DNA of 40,553 nt. It comes from Candidatus Methanimicrococcus labiotermitis (lineage in GTDB: Archaea > Halobacteriota > Methanosarcinia > Methanosarcinales > Methanosarcinaceae). The translations under genes and the position numbers were made by a program. Where the stretch lies: NCBI GenBank assembly GCA_009784005.1, contig WRCE01000016.1, forward strand, positions 1 through 40,553, in the 5' to 3' direction. Of the stretch, positions 25,126 to 34,370 are shown one piece after another. Numbering within the stretch: the first letter of the stretch is position 1; the number at the start of each line of letters is the position of its first letter. The notes under the pieces were generated by a model. The model searched no databases, was not told where the DNA came from, and worked only from the letters and a program-made list of their open reading frames with translations.

Positions 25126-26310
25126 ATGACCGCTGAAATTGTGTTAATGAACAGGAACGCTGTCGCTTTAGCGGCGGACAGCGCAGGAACGATAAAAACT
25201 CTTACTGGCAGTAAAACAACTCCGACGATGAATAAGCTGTTCGCTCTTTCATACGAACATTCAATCGGCATCATGATTTACAACTCCTCATATTTCATGG
25301 GGCTGCCTTGGGAAACAATCATTCATACGCTGAGAGAAAGAGTCAAGGGCAAAGAATTTGACACTTTGGAAGAATTTGAAAGTTATTTCATAGATTTTCT
25401 GGAAAACAACGAAATGTTTGACCGAAGAAAACAAATGGAATCAGCAATGGCCGAGTTAGAAAATCATCATCGTATTTTGCTGGAATATGTAATGAAAAAT
25501 TTGAAACAACGCGATGGTCATTCCGACAATTTAACAGATTCCGATGCCGTTTTTTTAAGAAAGGAAGATGTAAATATTATTCGAGAGAAATTATCAGATT
25601 ACATCGACATCATATCAAATGATATAGAATATCAAAACAATTTCGATGAAATATTGGACCATTTAGAACACGAACTTGATCATGTCGGTTTCATCGTCTA
25701 CGAACAGATGTATGATGAGATAAAGGATTTAATAAAAGAAGTCAACAGGGCATTTTTCAATAGAATGATAAGGATGTATGTTTCAGGAGTCGTTATTTCA
25801 GGCTTTGGCAAAAAGGATTTTATTCCAAAAACAATTTCAATGGTCGTTGAGAGAGTTTTGGGGAACAAATTAGCCGGTTTATCTGAGGAAATAATAGATT
25901 GTGCCAAGTCACCCCAAATTTTAGCTTATGCACAGAGAGAAACGATTGATTCCTTTATTTTCGGAATGAATCAGGGATTTGAAAAGTATATTCAGAATAT
26001 TCTTAAAACGAAATGCTCTGATGCGGCAGATGAGATATTGAAAGACATAAGGGGCTACCCAAGTGCCGTTTTCGTTGCTCCTGTCTACAGAGCGGTAAGC
26101 AGTATGTCAAAAACAGAATTAGCAATGATGGCAGAATCTCTAATCAATTTGTCTTCATTCAGACTCAAAATCACAAATGAGGTTGAAACAGTGGGAGGAC
26201 CAATCGATGTTGCCGTCATTACAAAATCAGAAGGATTTATTTGGGTCAAAAGAAAGTTTTATTTCGATTCGGAGCTGAATCCCCACTACACAGCAAAATT
26301 TTATAAATGA
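25126..26310 (+). CDS. Uncharacterised proteasome-like Ntn hydrolase (predicted Thr1 nucleophile)
   Basis: The 394-residue protein begins Met-Thr-Ala-Glu-Ile-Val. After removal of Met, Thr is residue 1; counting from it, Asp lies exactly at 17 (AVALAADSA) and a Lys at 36 (MNKLFAL), matching the Thr1-Asp/Glu17-Lys33 triad of proteasome beta subunits with three extra residues. The next segment, IGIMIYNSSYFMGLPWETII, fits the strand-helix that follows in that fold. The remaining ~300 residues are a charged helical extension (long helices near 95-230) ending in a short sheet-like part. I recall similar bacterial proteins annotated only as hypothetical. It overlaps the next small gene by 4 bp. Its base composition is AT-rich relative to the helicase gene. 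Substrate and role are unknown; protein turnover or defence are possible. Confidence 0.75.
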   Translation: MTAEIVLMNRNAVALAADSAGTIKTLTGSKTTPTMNKLFALSYEHSIGIMIYNSSYFMGLPWETIIHTLRERVKGKEFDTLEEFESYFIDFLENNEMFDRRKQMESAMAELENHHRILLEYVMKNLKQRDGHSDNLTDSDAVFLRKEDVNIIREKLSDYIDIISNDIEYQNNFDEILDHLEHELDHVGFIVYEQMYDEIKDLIKEVNRAFFNRMIRMYVSGVVISGFGKKDFIPKTISMVVERVLGNKLAGLSEEIIDCAKSPQILAYAQRETIDSFIFGMNQGFEKYIQNILKTKCSDAADEILKDIRGYPSAVFVAPVYRAVSSMSKTELAMMAESLINLSSFRLKITNEVETVGGPIDVAVITKSEGFIWVKRKFYFDSELNPHYTAKFYK

Positions 26311-26564
26311 TAACGACAGAAACAGATAATAAAATATTCAACGTAAAATATTCAACGGTAAATGTGATTAATATGGAAGAGAAAATACACAAAACTTTCA
26401 AAGATGTTTTCCCAATGGAATATATGCTGGAACAAGTCAAAGAGCGATATAAAGATGCTCCCCCATACTTTTTCGACATTTACATGCGCAAATCTTTAAG
26501 TGATGAAGAAAAACAGGAAGCTATGGAATATTTTGATCTTATTCTCAAGAGAAAGAGTCAATGA
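26307..26564 (+). CDS. Small acidic/basic protein coupled to the Ntn hydrolase, 85 residues
   Basis: The start overlaps the stop of the Ntn hydrolase gene in ATGA, the usual sign of coupled translation. The product has a variable N-terminus and a helical C-terminal half (KTFKDVFPMEYMLEQVKERY, LSDEEKQEAMEYFDLI). No motif or membrane segment is seen, and I do not recognise the family. A second ATG at 26373 (MEEKIHKT) would give a 63-residue product. A role as substrate adaptor, inhibitor or assembly partner of the hydrolase is a guess from the overlap alone. Confidence 0.65.
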   Translation: MITTETDNKIFNVKYSTVNVINMEEKIHKTFKDVFPMEYMLEQVKERYKDAPPYFFDIYMRKSLSDEEKQEAMEYFDLILKRKSQ

Positions 26565-26583
26565 GATGCGATTTATTCGCAAA

Positions 26584-27429
26584 TCATTTTCTCCGCTCTA
26601 AAAAAGCGTTTATTTTTTCCGCTCGCTTCAACTCTTTTACCCTTATTTCCTCCTCGATTTTCTGATATTTTCGAAGGAGGTAAAATAAGTCTTTAAACGT
26701 GAATTCCGGCCAGTATTTGCTGTAAAAGTAAACGACGGCGTTGTTTCCGTTCGCCTGCCACGGCAAGAAATTGGATGTTCTGCGCTCTTCGCCGGTCCGG
26801 ATCATAAAGTCAACGTCAGGTACGATTTTGTCAGAATAGGGGAATAAGTATTTTGAAATTTCATCGTTCGTTATGTCAAAATCATTGACGCATTCTCTGT
26901 TTTCGATGTCTGTGCCGTTGTCGCCGACAGCCTTTTCGGCAATTTTTCGGAACGCTTGAGCAATGTCGTTTCGTCCGCCGTAGGCGGCGGCTACGTTCAG
27001 ATACATTTTATCATTCGCCGACGTTTTTTCCTCTAACTCCTTGAAGGCGGCAATCGTTTTTTCGGGAAGCATGTCCGTTTCGCCGATCAGTCTGATATTG
27101 ATTTTCTTTTTCAGAATCTTCTCGTCGTTTGAAATCTTAAAGAGCATTTGTTCCAAAAGCTCGAAAATACTTTCGACTTCAGACCGACCGCGCTTGAAAT
27201 TCTCTGTTGAAAAAGCGTAAATCGTGATATGTTTGATTTTTGCCAGATAGGTCCAATGGAGAATGCTTTCCATTGCACCCGTTCCCATCCGGTGGCCCCA
27301 AGCCGCGTCCTTGCCGTTTTTTTGCGCGAAGCGGCGATTGCCGTCCATAATAAAAGCAATGTGTTCCGGAACGTTTCCGTTGAGTCGGAGAAATATTCTC
27401 GGATTTTTTTTCCCTTGAAGAAACGGCAT
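26584..27429 (-). CDS. uppS: Cis-prenyltransferase (undecaprenyl diphosphate synthase family)
   Basis: UppS condenses isopentenyl diphosphate in cis onto an allylic primer to make the polyprenyl carrier used for glycan assembly and N-glycosylation in archaea. Signature motifs are IAFIMDGNRRFA near residue 25 (catalytic Asp), YAFSTENFKR near 73, YLNVAAAYGGRNDI near 140, DFMIRTGEERRTSNFLPWQ near 200 and the Glu-containing YWPEFT. All catalytic residues are present. At 281 residues the length is normal. The N-terminus before the first motif is shorter than in many archaeal members, and a different upstream start cannot be excluded. It converges on the 85-residue gene with a 20-bp gap. Confidence 0.93.
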   Translation of the reverse strand: MPFLQGKKNPRIFLRLNGNVPEHIAFIMDGNRRFAQKNGKDAAWGHRMGTGAMESILHWTYLAKIKHITIYAFSTENFKRGRSEVESIFELLEQMLFKISNDEKILKKKINIRLIGETDMLPEKTIAAFKELEEKTSANDKMYLNVAAAYGGRNDIAQAFRKIAEKAVGDNGTDIENRECVNDFDITNDEISKYLFPYSDKIVPDVDFMIRTGEERRTSNFLPWQANGNNAVVYFYSKYWPEFTFKDLFYLLRKYQKIEEEIRVKELKRAEKINAFLERRK

Positions 27430-27579
27430 ACCCGCTTTTACGGACGCGATGTATTTAATAATTATTGCTGCCGCTTCGTTTCGGCGGCAATTATCATATC
27501 GGTTCGGATGCTATTTTGCGTTTGCAAGGAGGCGGCGATGCCTCTCTTCGCATATTAAATGATATGATAAATCCCGCTC

Positions 27580-27722
27580 TCGTTTCAAAAACGAATACGA
27601 AATCCGGCTATCGTTTCAAAAACGAATACGAAATCCGGCTATCGTTTCAAAAACGGATACGAAATCCGGCTATCGCCTCGGAAACGAATACGAAAACAAG
27701 CTCTCGTTTCAAAAACGAATAA
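27580..27722. repeat. 31-bp tandem repeats upstream of uppS
   Basis: Five head-to-tail copies of a 31-bp unit (tcgtttcaaaaacgaatacg plus aaatccggcta) start at 27580, 27611, 27642, 27673 and 27703. Each has a small internal palindrome, cgttt-caa-aaacg. There are no spacers, so this is not CRISPR. The rest of 27430-27872 shows no gene. Confidence 0.9.
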
Positions 27723-27872
27723 CGATTAATTCTTCTTCCGTGTTTGGAAAGGACCGCAGCCACTCTATAAAAAAAGACAGTAACCGAAGGTGTCTTTTCA
27801 AACACATCCGGCTTTAATGAGCGGCAAAAGAAATTTGCGACCGTAAACCAAAGGGAAGAAGGTTTGTTCGAA

Positions 27873-28253
27873 TTATTGAGCGGTATGGACTAACATGGAT
27901 TCGACGACCGGTTTGTAGTCGTCCTTCAATGAATAAATGTTATGATCGCCGGTCACATTAATGCTTAAAATGCCGAGTCTCGTATTCATTAAACCGACCA
28001 TGGCGGAAACGCCTCTGTAGCTGACTTCACAGCTCTCTTGCTCAAGATGCTTGTAAACATCGCTGGTCGTAAATTTATTGCCCGATATGAATAAGTTTAA
28101 TACTATTTTCCGTATCCCGTTTTCATCTCTTGAAAGGTATTTTTCAAGCCTTTCTTTGACTTTATCTTCTGTTGCTTGCAGCCCTGACACCCCGATTATT
28201 TTTTCCGTGTACCGTGTAAATTTTGCAGGAGCGCGTGCATCTCTGCCGTTCAT
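27873..28253 (-). CDS. DUF2551-like archaeal winged-helix protein
   Basis: The 126-residue protein resembles DUF2551, small archaeal proteins with a winged-helix fold and no known function. Landmarks are ERLEKYLSRDENGIRKIVLNLF, then KFTTSDVYKHL (recognition helix region), VSYRGVSAMVGLMNTRLGIL and NIYSLKDDYKPVVESML. A DNA-binding regulatory role is plausible from the fold. The first 20 residues before the conserved part are unusual, so the true start may be further in. Family naming is from memory of its pattern. Confidence 0.7.
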   Translation of the reverse strand: MNGRDARAPAKFTRYTEKIIGVSGLQATEDKVKERLEKYLSRDENGIRKIVLNLFISGNKFTTSDVYKHLEQESCEVSYRGVSAMVGLMNTRLGILSINVTGDHNIYSLKDDYKPVVESMLVHTAQ

Positions 28254-28669
28254 TGAATTTCGATGAAGTCACAATAGGCATGACCGCACACACGCACTGA
28301 CGCAGCATTTTCTATTTTTTTCAAAAACATTTTTTGAAAAACCGTTTTGAATCTGCTGCTTTTTTGAAAATTATAACTCCTGATAATTTTCGTATCCGTT
28401 TTTATAATCGTTTTTTGTGTTTCGTTTTTGTGTTTTGTTTACTTGCACGCGCTTGTATTTAACATGAATATATTTTATGCACGATATTTAGTGCAATATT
28501 CAGTGTACATGATTCAATACTGATTCAGTACAGATTCAGTACATTGTTTGCACATGATTTCGTACATGGTTTAGTACAATATTCAGTACATTATTCCAAG
28601 CACATGCCGTCAAATCTAACCCTTATAGAAAGTCATCCTTTATATATTTTTACGCGCAACCTTTATATA
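28254..28669. promoter_or_regulatory. Gap upstream of the DUF2551 gene with duplicated TATA-like boxes and repeats
   Basis: cctttatatat occurs twice, at 28638 and 28660, 22 bp apart, just beyond the end of the radical SAM gene; on the minus strand these read atatataaagg, a good archaeal TATA box. 28490-28595 contains degenerate copies of attcagtacattg and gcacatgatt. If these boxes drive the DUF2551 gene its leader would be almost 380 nt, so an unannotated minus-strand RNA is possible. Confidence 0.4.
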
Positions 28670-29872
28670 TTAGTAAATTTGCTCGCTGCCGACGACAAAT
28701 CCGTTTTCAAAGGGATATCTTTCAATGATTCTGATTTCAACCGCTCCGAATTCGTCACTCCCTTCCTCCGCGAAGATCTCCGCCAACTCTTCTGCGATGC
28801 CGCAAGCGGTTTCAATCGTATTCTTTTTTGTATCGGCAATAAAAGCAGTCTTAGGCAATTCCATCTCTGTTAAAAAAGCGGCGAATTTCTCTAAAAATGA
28901 GGCAGCCACGCGGATTTGCCCGTAAATGACCGTTCCGTCTTCCGTGATTTCGTCAAATTCTCTCGCCGTCGTTTGAGCTGTTCGGAGAAGGCGGAGGCGC
29001 AGCTGAATTGTATCTTTGTAACGCGACGAACAGAAATTTATTTTTCCGCCTGCATCACCTGCGTCACCCGAACTACCGGCATTACCGATATTACCGGCGT
29101 CGCCCGAACTACCTGCATTACCGATATTACCGGCATTACCGATATTACCGGCATCAACGGCATCAAACGCGGCTTTCGCAACGGCGGCCGACCCGAGCAC
29201 AGTGTTCGACTCATTGTCGGCCAATACATAACCGCGTTTTTTGAGTTCTTCCGCGTTTGTATCGGAAAATTCCAGTTCGTTTAAATTCAAAAAGCAGCCG
29301 ATGTTTTTCGCGAAGACGGCAACGCCGGCGGCGCCCTCGATTGCGGGAATCTCAAGGCCGGCGCAAATACCGTTTTCCTATGCCGACAAAATGGATTTTT
29401 GGTAAGGCGACTCATTCAGCCGGCCCCACATTTCATAAGGCGGGTGGAAACGTATCTCGTCCAGTCCGGCTTGCGCGAGATCCCGGATTTGGTTCTCATC
29501 GGGGGCTTCTGACGTATACATGTGAATGTGATGCTCTTTCCCGAATTCAGATTTCAGAAGTGAAATGTAATGAATGACTTTTGCAAATTCCAGCAGCGGC
29601 TCGCCGCCGGTTATGCCGGTTCCCTTTGCCGTCATCAGCCGCGCTTCAGATAAAACGTCGGCGTCTGAATAAACCGGCCGCTCGTTTGCAAAAATAACGT
29701 CAGCGTTTTTCCGGTTAACGGAAAGCGGACAGAAAAAACAATCTTTGTCACAGAGCCCTGTAACAAAAAGAACCATTTTTGAGCCCTCCCGGCAGCGTAA
29801 ACAGCCATCCGTCAAAAAACGGCTGTATGATCCGCTTTCATCGGGGCGGATGACTTTCAGTTCCTTCTTCAT
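28670..29872 (-). CDS. Radical SAM protein with an in-frame TAG codon
   Basis: An archaeal radical SAM protein of about 400 residues. The cluster motif is CDKDCFFCPLS near residue 45, with an upstream Cys pair in DGCLRCREGSKMVLFVTG and GITGGEPLLEF near 90. The second half contains FLNLNELEFSDTNAEEL, KINFCSSRYKDTIQLR and EITEDGTVIYGQI, all typical of the same family. Codon 165 (29378-29380) is TAG between Ile-Leu-Ser-Ala and Glu-Asn-Gly-Ile, and the frame continues to IEGAAG. Both halves are needed for a normal protein. A Gly-Asn-Ile/Ala repeat (residues 238-272) is inserted just before the CSSR block. The ATG at 29870-29872 is the likely start. The reaction is unknown; the family is often linked to wyosine- or pyruvate formate-lyase-like enzymes only by name. 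Confidence 0.85.
29378..29380 (-). other. In-frame TAG codon 165 of the radical SAM gene, candidate pyrrolysine codon
   Basis: The minus-strand frame reads Ser-Ala-TAG-Glu-Asn-Gly. Conserved family blocks lie in the same frame before (FHPPYEMWG) and after (LNLNELEFS). Confidence 0.75.
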
Positions 29873-29992
29873 AAAAATCAAACTCCGGAATAAAAAGATG
29901 TGAAAAATGAATGCTGTAAAAATAAATGCTGTAAAAAATGAAAGTCACTGAAATGAAAGTCACTGAAAATGAAAGGGGAACATCAGAATTTT

Positions 29993-31891
29993 TTACAAAA
30001 TCCTGAATGTTTCTAAGTTGACAAGCGGCTTGCATTCGATTCTGGCTTTCTTGTGAATGGATTCGGAAAGCTCGATGCATGACTTGTCATCGCCGTGGAC
30101 CGTAAATATCTTTTCGGGCTTGGGCTGCATTTTGCGGATGTAGTCATGAAGCTGCTTGACATCGGAATGGCCTGAGAAACCGTCAATCGTCTCAACATTC
30201 ATGTTCACTTTCACAGTCGTGTTGTTGCCCATTGATATTTCCTGCCATCCTTTCTGAATGCGGCGGCCGATTGTACCGTCCGCTTGGTAACCGACAAAAA
30301 CGAGCGAGTTGCGCTCATCGGGAGCCAGTTTGCTGAAATAGCTCATCACGGGGCCGCCCGTCATCATGCCCGACGTCGCGATAATAACGCACGGGTGCGG
30401 TTCTTCCAAAATCTTTTCACGCATTTCTTTGGAGTCAACCTGACGGAAAGACTCTGATAAGAACGGGTTTTGGCCTTTTTGGAAAATCTGCTTTTTCAGT
30501 TCGCTGTTCAAATATTCGGGATGAGTAGCGTGAATGGCTGTCGCTTCCCAAATCATGCCGTCCAAATAAACGGGCACATTCGGAATGAAACCTTTGCGAA
30601 TCGCTTCTTCCAAAACAATCATCACTTCTTGACTTCTGCCGACGGCGAATGCCGGAATCAGGACGGCGCCCCCGCGTTTAATCGTGTCGCGGATAATTTT
30701 TTGCAAATTTCTTTCGGCGTCTTTAAGAGGCGTCTGAAAACCGTTGTTGTTGCCGTATGTGGCTTCGGTGATGACAGTTTCGACACGCGGGAACTTGTTC
30801 ACGGCGGGGTCGAACAGACGTGTTTTTTCGTACTTGTAGTCGCCGGTGAATACGATGTTGTGAAGGCCGTCGCCGATGTGGAAGTGCGCGATGGCCGAGC
30901 CGATGATATGGCCGGCGTTATGGAACGTTAATTTCATATCGGGCGCGATGTCCGTCACTTCTTCATAGTCCAGCGGAATCATGTGAAGAAGTTCTTTTTG
31001 AATCGTAGAAGAGTCATACGGTACTTTCTTTCCTTCTTTGGATGCGATATCGACGTAGTCCAGCTGGAGCAAAACCGTCATGTCGCGGGTCGGCGGCGTA
31101 CAGTACACCGGCCCTTCGTACCCGTATTTGTACAAGAGGGGAATCAAGCCCTGGTGGTCCATGTGGGCGTGTGTCAAAACAACGGCGTCAAGTTCATCAA
31201 AGTGACTGACTTCGGGAACGTACAGATAAGGCGTTTTGTCTTCGGAGCCAAGGTTGACGCCGCAATCAATCATGATTTTGGATTCGGGCGTTGAAAGAAG
31301 GTAACAGCTCCGGCCGACTTCCATACTGCCACCCAAGGAAGTTAAACGAATCCATTGGTCTGTGTGCGTGCATTCGCGGTGGATTTTTCGCCCGATGGAG
31401 CGAAGGATTTCTTTTCTTTCTTTGAGATTGTTTCTCATGAAATCGCGGACATTCTTAACGGTTTTAGATTTGATCGGCGGCGTTCTGACGACTTTGGGGA
31501 TCCAGCCGATTTCTTTTGTTATTTCTCTGAGCGTGTCTCCGTGCTTGCCGATAACGAGTCCGGGCTTTTCGGCTTCGATGATGACTTCGCCTGAGTCGGG
31601 GTCAAAGTAACAGTTTGAAATCACGGAATCCGCCGGAACGATTTTATGAATCACGGACACCGAATGTTCGGGTTCAGCCAGCACTTTCGGGTCGGGACGC
31701 ACCGCAATTCTGATACGGAGCGCTTTTGCCAGATTCCTGATAATGTTTCCGTCATCGGCAAATTTCTTCGGCTCTTCTGTGTAAAGCACCAGCTGCGGAC
31801 CCTCGAAGCTTACGCCGGAAATTGTAACCCCTGCCGGCAAATTTTTTTCTATTTTGTTTTGCAGGTCTGCTAAAACGTCATCTATTGCCAT
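29993..31891 (-). CDS. fttA: FttA/aCPSF1, KH-domain beta-CASP ribonuclease, archaeal termination factor
   Basis: FttA cleaves nascent RNA after U-rich tracts and terminates archaeal transcription, the counterpart of eukaryotic CPSF73. Two N-terminal KH domains (residues 1-145, with [14 protein letters not shown]) precede the metallo-beta-lactamase core, where zinc ligands are in [10 protein letters not shown] near residue 240, GHIIGS and FTGDYKYE. The beta-CASP part has [19 protein letters not shown] and [11 protein letters not shown]. The C-terminus has [10 protein letters not shown] and VHGDD. At 632 residues it matches the family. All catalytic residues are present. Many gaps in this window are T-rich on the coding strand after stops, which suits this factor. 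Confidence 0.96.
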   Translation of the reverse strand: MAIDDVLADLQNKIEKNLPAGVTISGVSFEGPQLVLYTEEPKKFADDGNIIRNLAKALRIRIAVRPDPKVLAEPEHSVSVIHKIVPADSVISNCYFDPDSGEVIIEAEKPGLVIGKHGDTLREITKEIGWIPKVVRTPPIKSKTVKNVRDFMRNNLKERKEILRSIGRKIHRECTHTDQWIRLTSLGGSMEVGRSCYLLSTPESKIMIDCGVNLGSEDKTPYLYVPEVSHFDELDAVVLTHAHMDHQGLIPLLYKYGYEGPVYCTPPTRDMTVLLQLDYVDIASKEGKKVPYDSSTIQKELLHMIPLDYEEVTDIAPDMKLTFHNAGHIIGSAIAHFHIGDGLHNIVFTGDYKYEKTRLFDPAVNKFPRVETVITEATYGNNNGFQTPLKDAERNLQKIIRDTIKRGGAVLIPAFAVGRSQEVMIVLEEAIRKGFIPNVPVYLDGMIWEATAIHATHPEYLNSELKKQIFQKGQNPFLSESFRQVDSKEMREKILEEPHPCVIIATSGMMTGGPVMSYFSKLAPDERNSLVFVGYQADGTIGRRIQKGWQEISMGNNTTVKVNMNVETIDGFSGHSDVKQLHDYIRKMQPKPEKIFTVHGDDKSCIELSESIHKKARIECKPLVNLETFRIL

Positions 31892-32338
31892 TCTTTACTT
31901 CCTTTTTTAAAATGATTATTGAAATTATTGAAATGAATATGAAATGAATATGAAATGATTTTTTTATCTTATTGATTTTTGAGCCAATCGGTGGCGGCTT
32001 AATTAGAAAAATGATTTTATGACGTATCCAAAAACAATTGTTGAATGCAAATGTTGAATGCAAATGTTGAATGCAGATGTCGAATTGCAAATGACGAATG
32101 CAAATGTCGAATTGCAAATTCGAATGCAAATGCAAATTCGAATGCAAATGTGAATGCAAATGCCAAATGCAAATGAATCTGTTCTATGCTTTTGATTAAC
32201 TCAAAAAATCAATATTTTCGTGATGCGTCAGCATCAGTCATCAAATTTGAACGAATTATATGTATATGAAACATTAATGAATAAATCAGAATCTGAATTT
32301 TGTGAATTAAATTTGAAAAATAAAATCAAAAAGCCGAA
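31892..32338. repeat. Gap between psmB and fttA with short tandem repeats
   Basis: 32035-32175 contains an 11-bp-based array (gaatgcaaatg with variants gttgaatgcaaat and gaattgcaaat). 31915-31960 has aaatgaatatg units. A small hairpin tgatgc-gtca-gcatca at 32221-32236 may act as an RNA end for psmB on the minus strand. No gene seen. Confidence 0.65.
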
Positions 32339-32968
32339 TCAGTTCAGGCTTTTTCTGTATTTTTTGACTTCTTCGTCATCCATTCTGGCGAACGTGCCGT
32401 TTCTGATTTTAACAACGCTGATAGCATCGCCTGAGGCGGCGTCTCTTTTCATCGCGTTGTGAAGCGCGCGGATAGCCAATTCCGCTCCTTCGTCCACGTT
32501 CATTCCTTCGGTGTAGTTGTCTTCCAAAACACCGTAAGCAATCGGAGAACCGGAGCCGGTCGAAACCGCTTTTGTTTCCTCAATCATGCCGCCCATGGCG
32601 TCTAAGGAATACAGGCCGGGTCCGTTTTTGTCAACGCCGCCGATGAGCAGCTGGACGGAATACGGGTAGTACCGATTTGAGTTCAAGACGTTGGAAAGCA
32701 TGGTCGTCAGACCTTTGATTGTCACGGATTCTTTGCGTCTCATTTCGTAGAGCTTGGATTCGACCGTCATGTAGCGGACAATCTGCTGGGCGTCGCCGAC
32801 GGAACCGGCAATGGTTAAGCCGACCGTGTCGCCGATTTTGTAGACTTTCTTTGCCTCTCGGCTGGCGATAAAGTGGCCCATGGTGGCTCTTCTTTCGCTG
32901 GCGAGCACGATGCCGTCAGCACAGACCACGCCGACAGTCGTTGTTCCTTTTAAAACTTGTTGTTCCAT
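32339..32968 (-). CDS. psmB: Proteasome subunit beta
   Basis: The catalytic beta subunit of the 20S proteasome. The eight-residue propeptide MEQQVLKG ends at Gly before the Thr nucleophile of [11 protein letters not shown]. Counting from that Thr, Glu17 (LASERRAT) and Lys33 (REAKKVYKI) complete the active site. SGSPIAYG and the C-terminal SVVKI strand fit the family. The mature chain of 201 residues has the usual length. Its ATP-dependent partner (PAN) and alpha subunit are outside the window. The Ntn hydrolase at 25126-26310 shares the same active-site spacing but is otherwise distinct. Confidence 0.96.
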   Translation of the reverse strand: MEQQVLKGTTTVGVVCADGIVLASERRATMGHFIASREAKKVYKIGDTVGLTIAGSVGDAQQIVRYMTVESKLYEMRRKESVTIKGLTTMLSNVLNSNRYYPYSVQLLIGGVDKNGPGLYSLDAMGGMIEETKAVSTGSGSPIAYGVLEDNYTEGMNVDEGAELAIRALHNAMKRDAASGDAISVVKIRNGTFARMDDEEVKKYRKSLN

Positions 32969-33689
32969 AGTTTTTGACCCATTTTGTTTTTGTTTAATTT
33001 TTGAATTGAATAAATTGAATAATTTGATGATTTATTTGAAAATCAATTTGAAGATTAATTTTAATCGATTAATAATGATTAATTTGAAGATTTATTGGGA
33101 GATCAATTTGGAGATCAATTTTTGAATTGATAAATAAGCCTGACTTTTACAGTCTCTTCCGCTCACTGTCCTTATTGAATACCGTAAAAATAATTTCCTT
33201 CTTTATTCAATGAGGAATGATTCAGTTTGCCGAAACGGCGGCGCTTGTGTCCCACAGTTTTTTAAATACGGATTTTTAAACGATTTAAGAACTTGAAAAT
33301 AATTCGGCCTTCGAAGGCTTAATCGGCTTTTGTTATATAATTTCAAAGCCGGAACTTAAATTTTCAGAAACAAGCGAACCGATTACAAAAAAACATCTTT
33401 GAATCGGCTTTATATAAATGATTTATTACTCAATCGTGTTTGATGTATATTAAATTTTCCTTCGGATGATTCCAATTATTTTGTCCTTTTTAGCTTACCC
33501 CGAATCATTCTGTCTCCTTTTAGGCCCTTTCAGACCCTTTTAGGCGGTTTTTCCATTAAGACGAACGCTTCAAGCCGCCTCAGACTGCTTCAATTCACTT
33601 CAAGCTGCTTCAGGCCGCTTCAGGCCGCTTCAGGCCGCTTCAGGCCGCTTCAGGCCGCTTCGGGTCTAGTTAGGCCGATTCAGGCCGCT
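32969..33689. repeat. 720-bp gap upstream of psmB with two arrays and promoter-like AT boxes
   Basis: 33000-33125 holds units of gatttatttgaaaatcaatttg type. 33611-33660 is five perfect copies of the 10-bp unit caggccgctt, with degenerate copies on both sides (33580-33690) reaching the end of the HD gene. A TATA-like tttatataa at 33409-33417 and tttaaata near 33262 are candidate promoters. No ORF or recognisable RNA was found, though the middle part (33150-33480) is repeat-free and could hold a small RNA. Confidence 0.6.
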
Positions 33690-34235
33690 TCAAAGCGTTT
33701 CATCATCAAAGTCATCCGGCTCATCCGACTCATTCGGGTCGACTTCATTCGCCAAATCTTTGATCCGCTGCCGCTGCTCTTTGTCCGCGCCGCGTTCTTT
33801 TAGGATTTTGTTTCTTTTCTTGAGTGTGATCACTTGTGTGCCTTTCACCAAATTATCGGCGTGGGCAACTATTTTTTCTTCCCATGTCCGCGGCATGTAA
33901 TCATCTTTCGGGAGGCCGAAGTAATCCGCCTCTTCCGGCGTGAGACCGGCGCCGATGTGTTTTTTTATGATTTCCAAAACCGGTTTATCAACGCCGTGTT
34001 TTTCCGCGAGCGTTACGCCGATGATGGCGTGGTCCATGTCGTGCGTCCGCGCGCGTCCCAAGTCGTGGAGAATTCCGCCGATTTCGGCGAGGGCGATGTC
34101 AACGTCACGGCCCATCGCTTTGTTCTTTTCGGCGAGTTTGACGGCGACTTGTGAAACCAAAAGGCAGTGCGAAATGACTTTGTCATCGCAGCCTTCTGCC
34201 CTCAAAATGCTGACCGCTTCTTCTTTTGAAATCAT
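33690..34235 (-). CDS. HD-domain metal-dependent hydrolase (TIGR00295-type)
   Basis: HD-domain phosphohydrolase of a conserved archaeal family. Metal-binding residues are His in VISHCLLVSQVA (near residue 22), the His-Asp pair in GGILHDLGR (near 56) and Asp in VAHADNLVKG (near 130), with HDMDHAIIG between. The substrate, likely a nucleotide or cyclic nucleotide, is not known. The last 15 residues are acidic (NESDEPDDFDDETL). The ATG 34233-34235 is chosen over an in-frame GTG three codons upstream. It lies between tfe and psmB, a grouping of information-processing genes. Confidence 0.85.
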   Translation of the reverse strand: MISKEEAVSILRAEGCDDKVISHCLLVSQVAVKLAEKNKAMGRDVDIALAEIGGILHDLGRARTHDMDHAIIGVTLAEKHGVDKPVLEIIKKHIGAGLTPEEADYFGLPKDDYMPRTWEEKIVAHADNLVKGTQVITLKKRNKILKERGADKEQRQRIKDLANEVDPNESDEPDDFDDETL

Positions 34236-34264
34236 AAAAATCACGAGGGCGAGTTGATGTTCGG

Positions 34265-34360
34265 TTAAAAAATAAAGGAATAAATGGAATGAATAATGGA
34301 ATGAATAATGAAAGGAATAACGAATGGAATGATGTAATGAATAATGAAAGGAAAATGAAG
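34265..34360. repeat. Degenerate repeats between tfe and the HD gene
   Basis: Units of aatggaatgaataatg and aatgaaagga type recur through the gap. They sit upstream of the HD gene and downstream of tfe on the minus strand. Confidence 0.75.
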
Positions 34361-34370
34361 GGAATCGAAG

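Noticed and set aside
27580..27722. CRISPR array
   Set aside because: The 31-bp units are directly adjacent without spacers, and no cas genes are in the window.
28916..29284. Plus-strand Thr/Gly/Ile repeat reading frame
   Set aside because: It is antisense to the repeat insert of the radical SAM gene.
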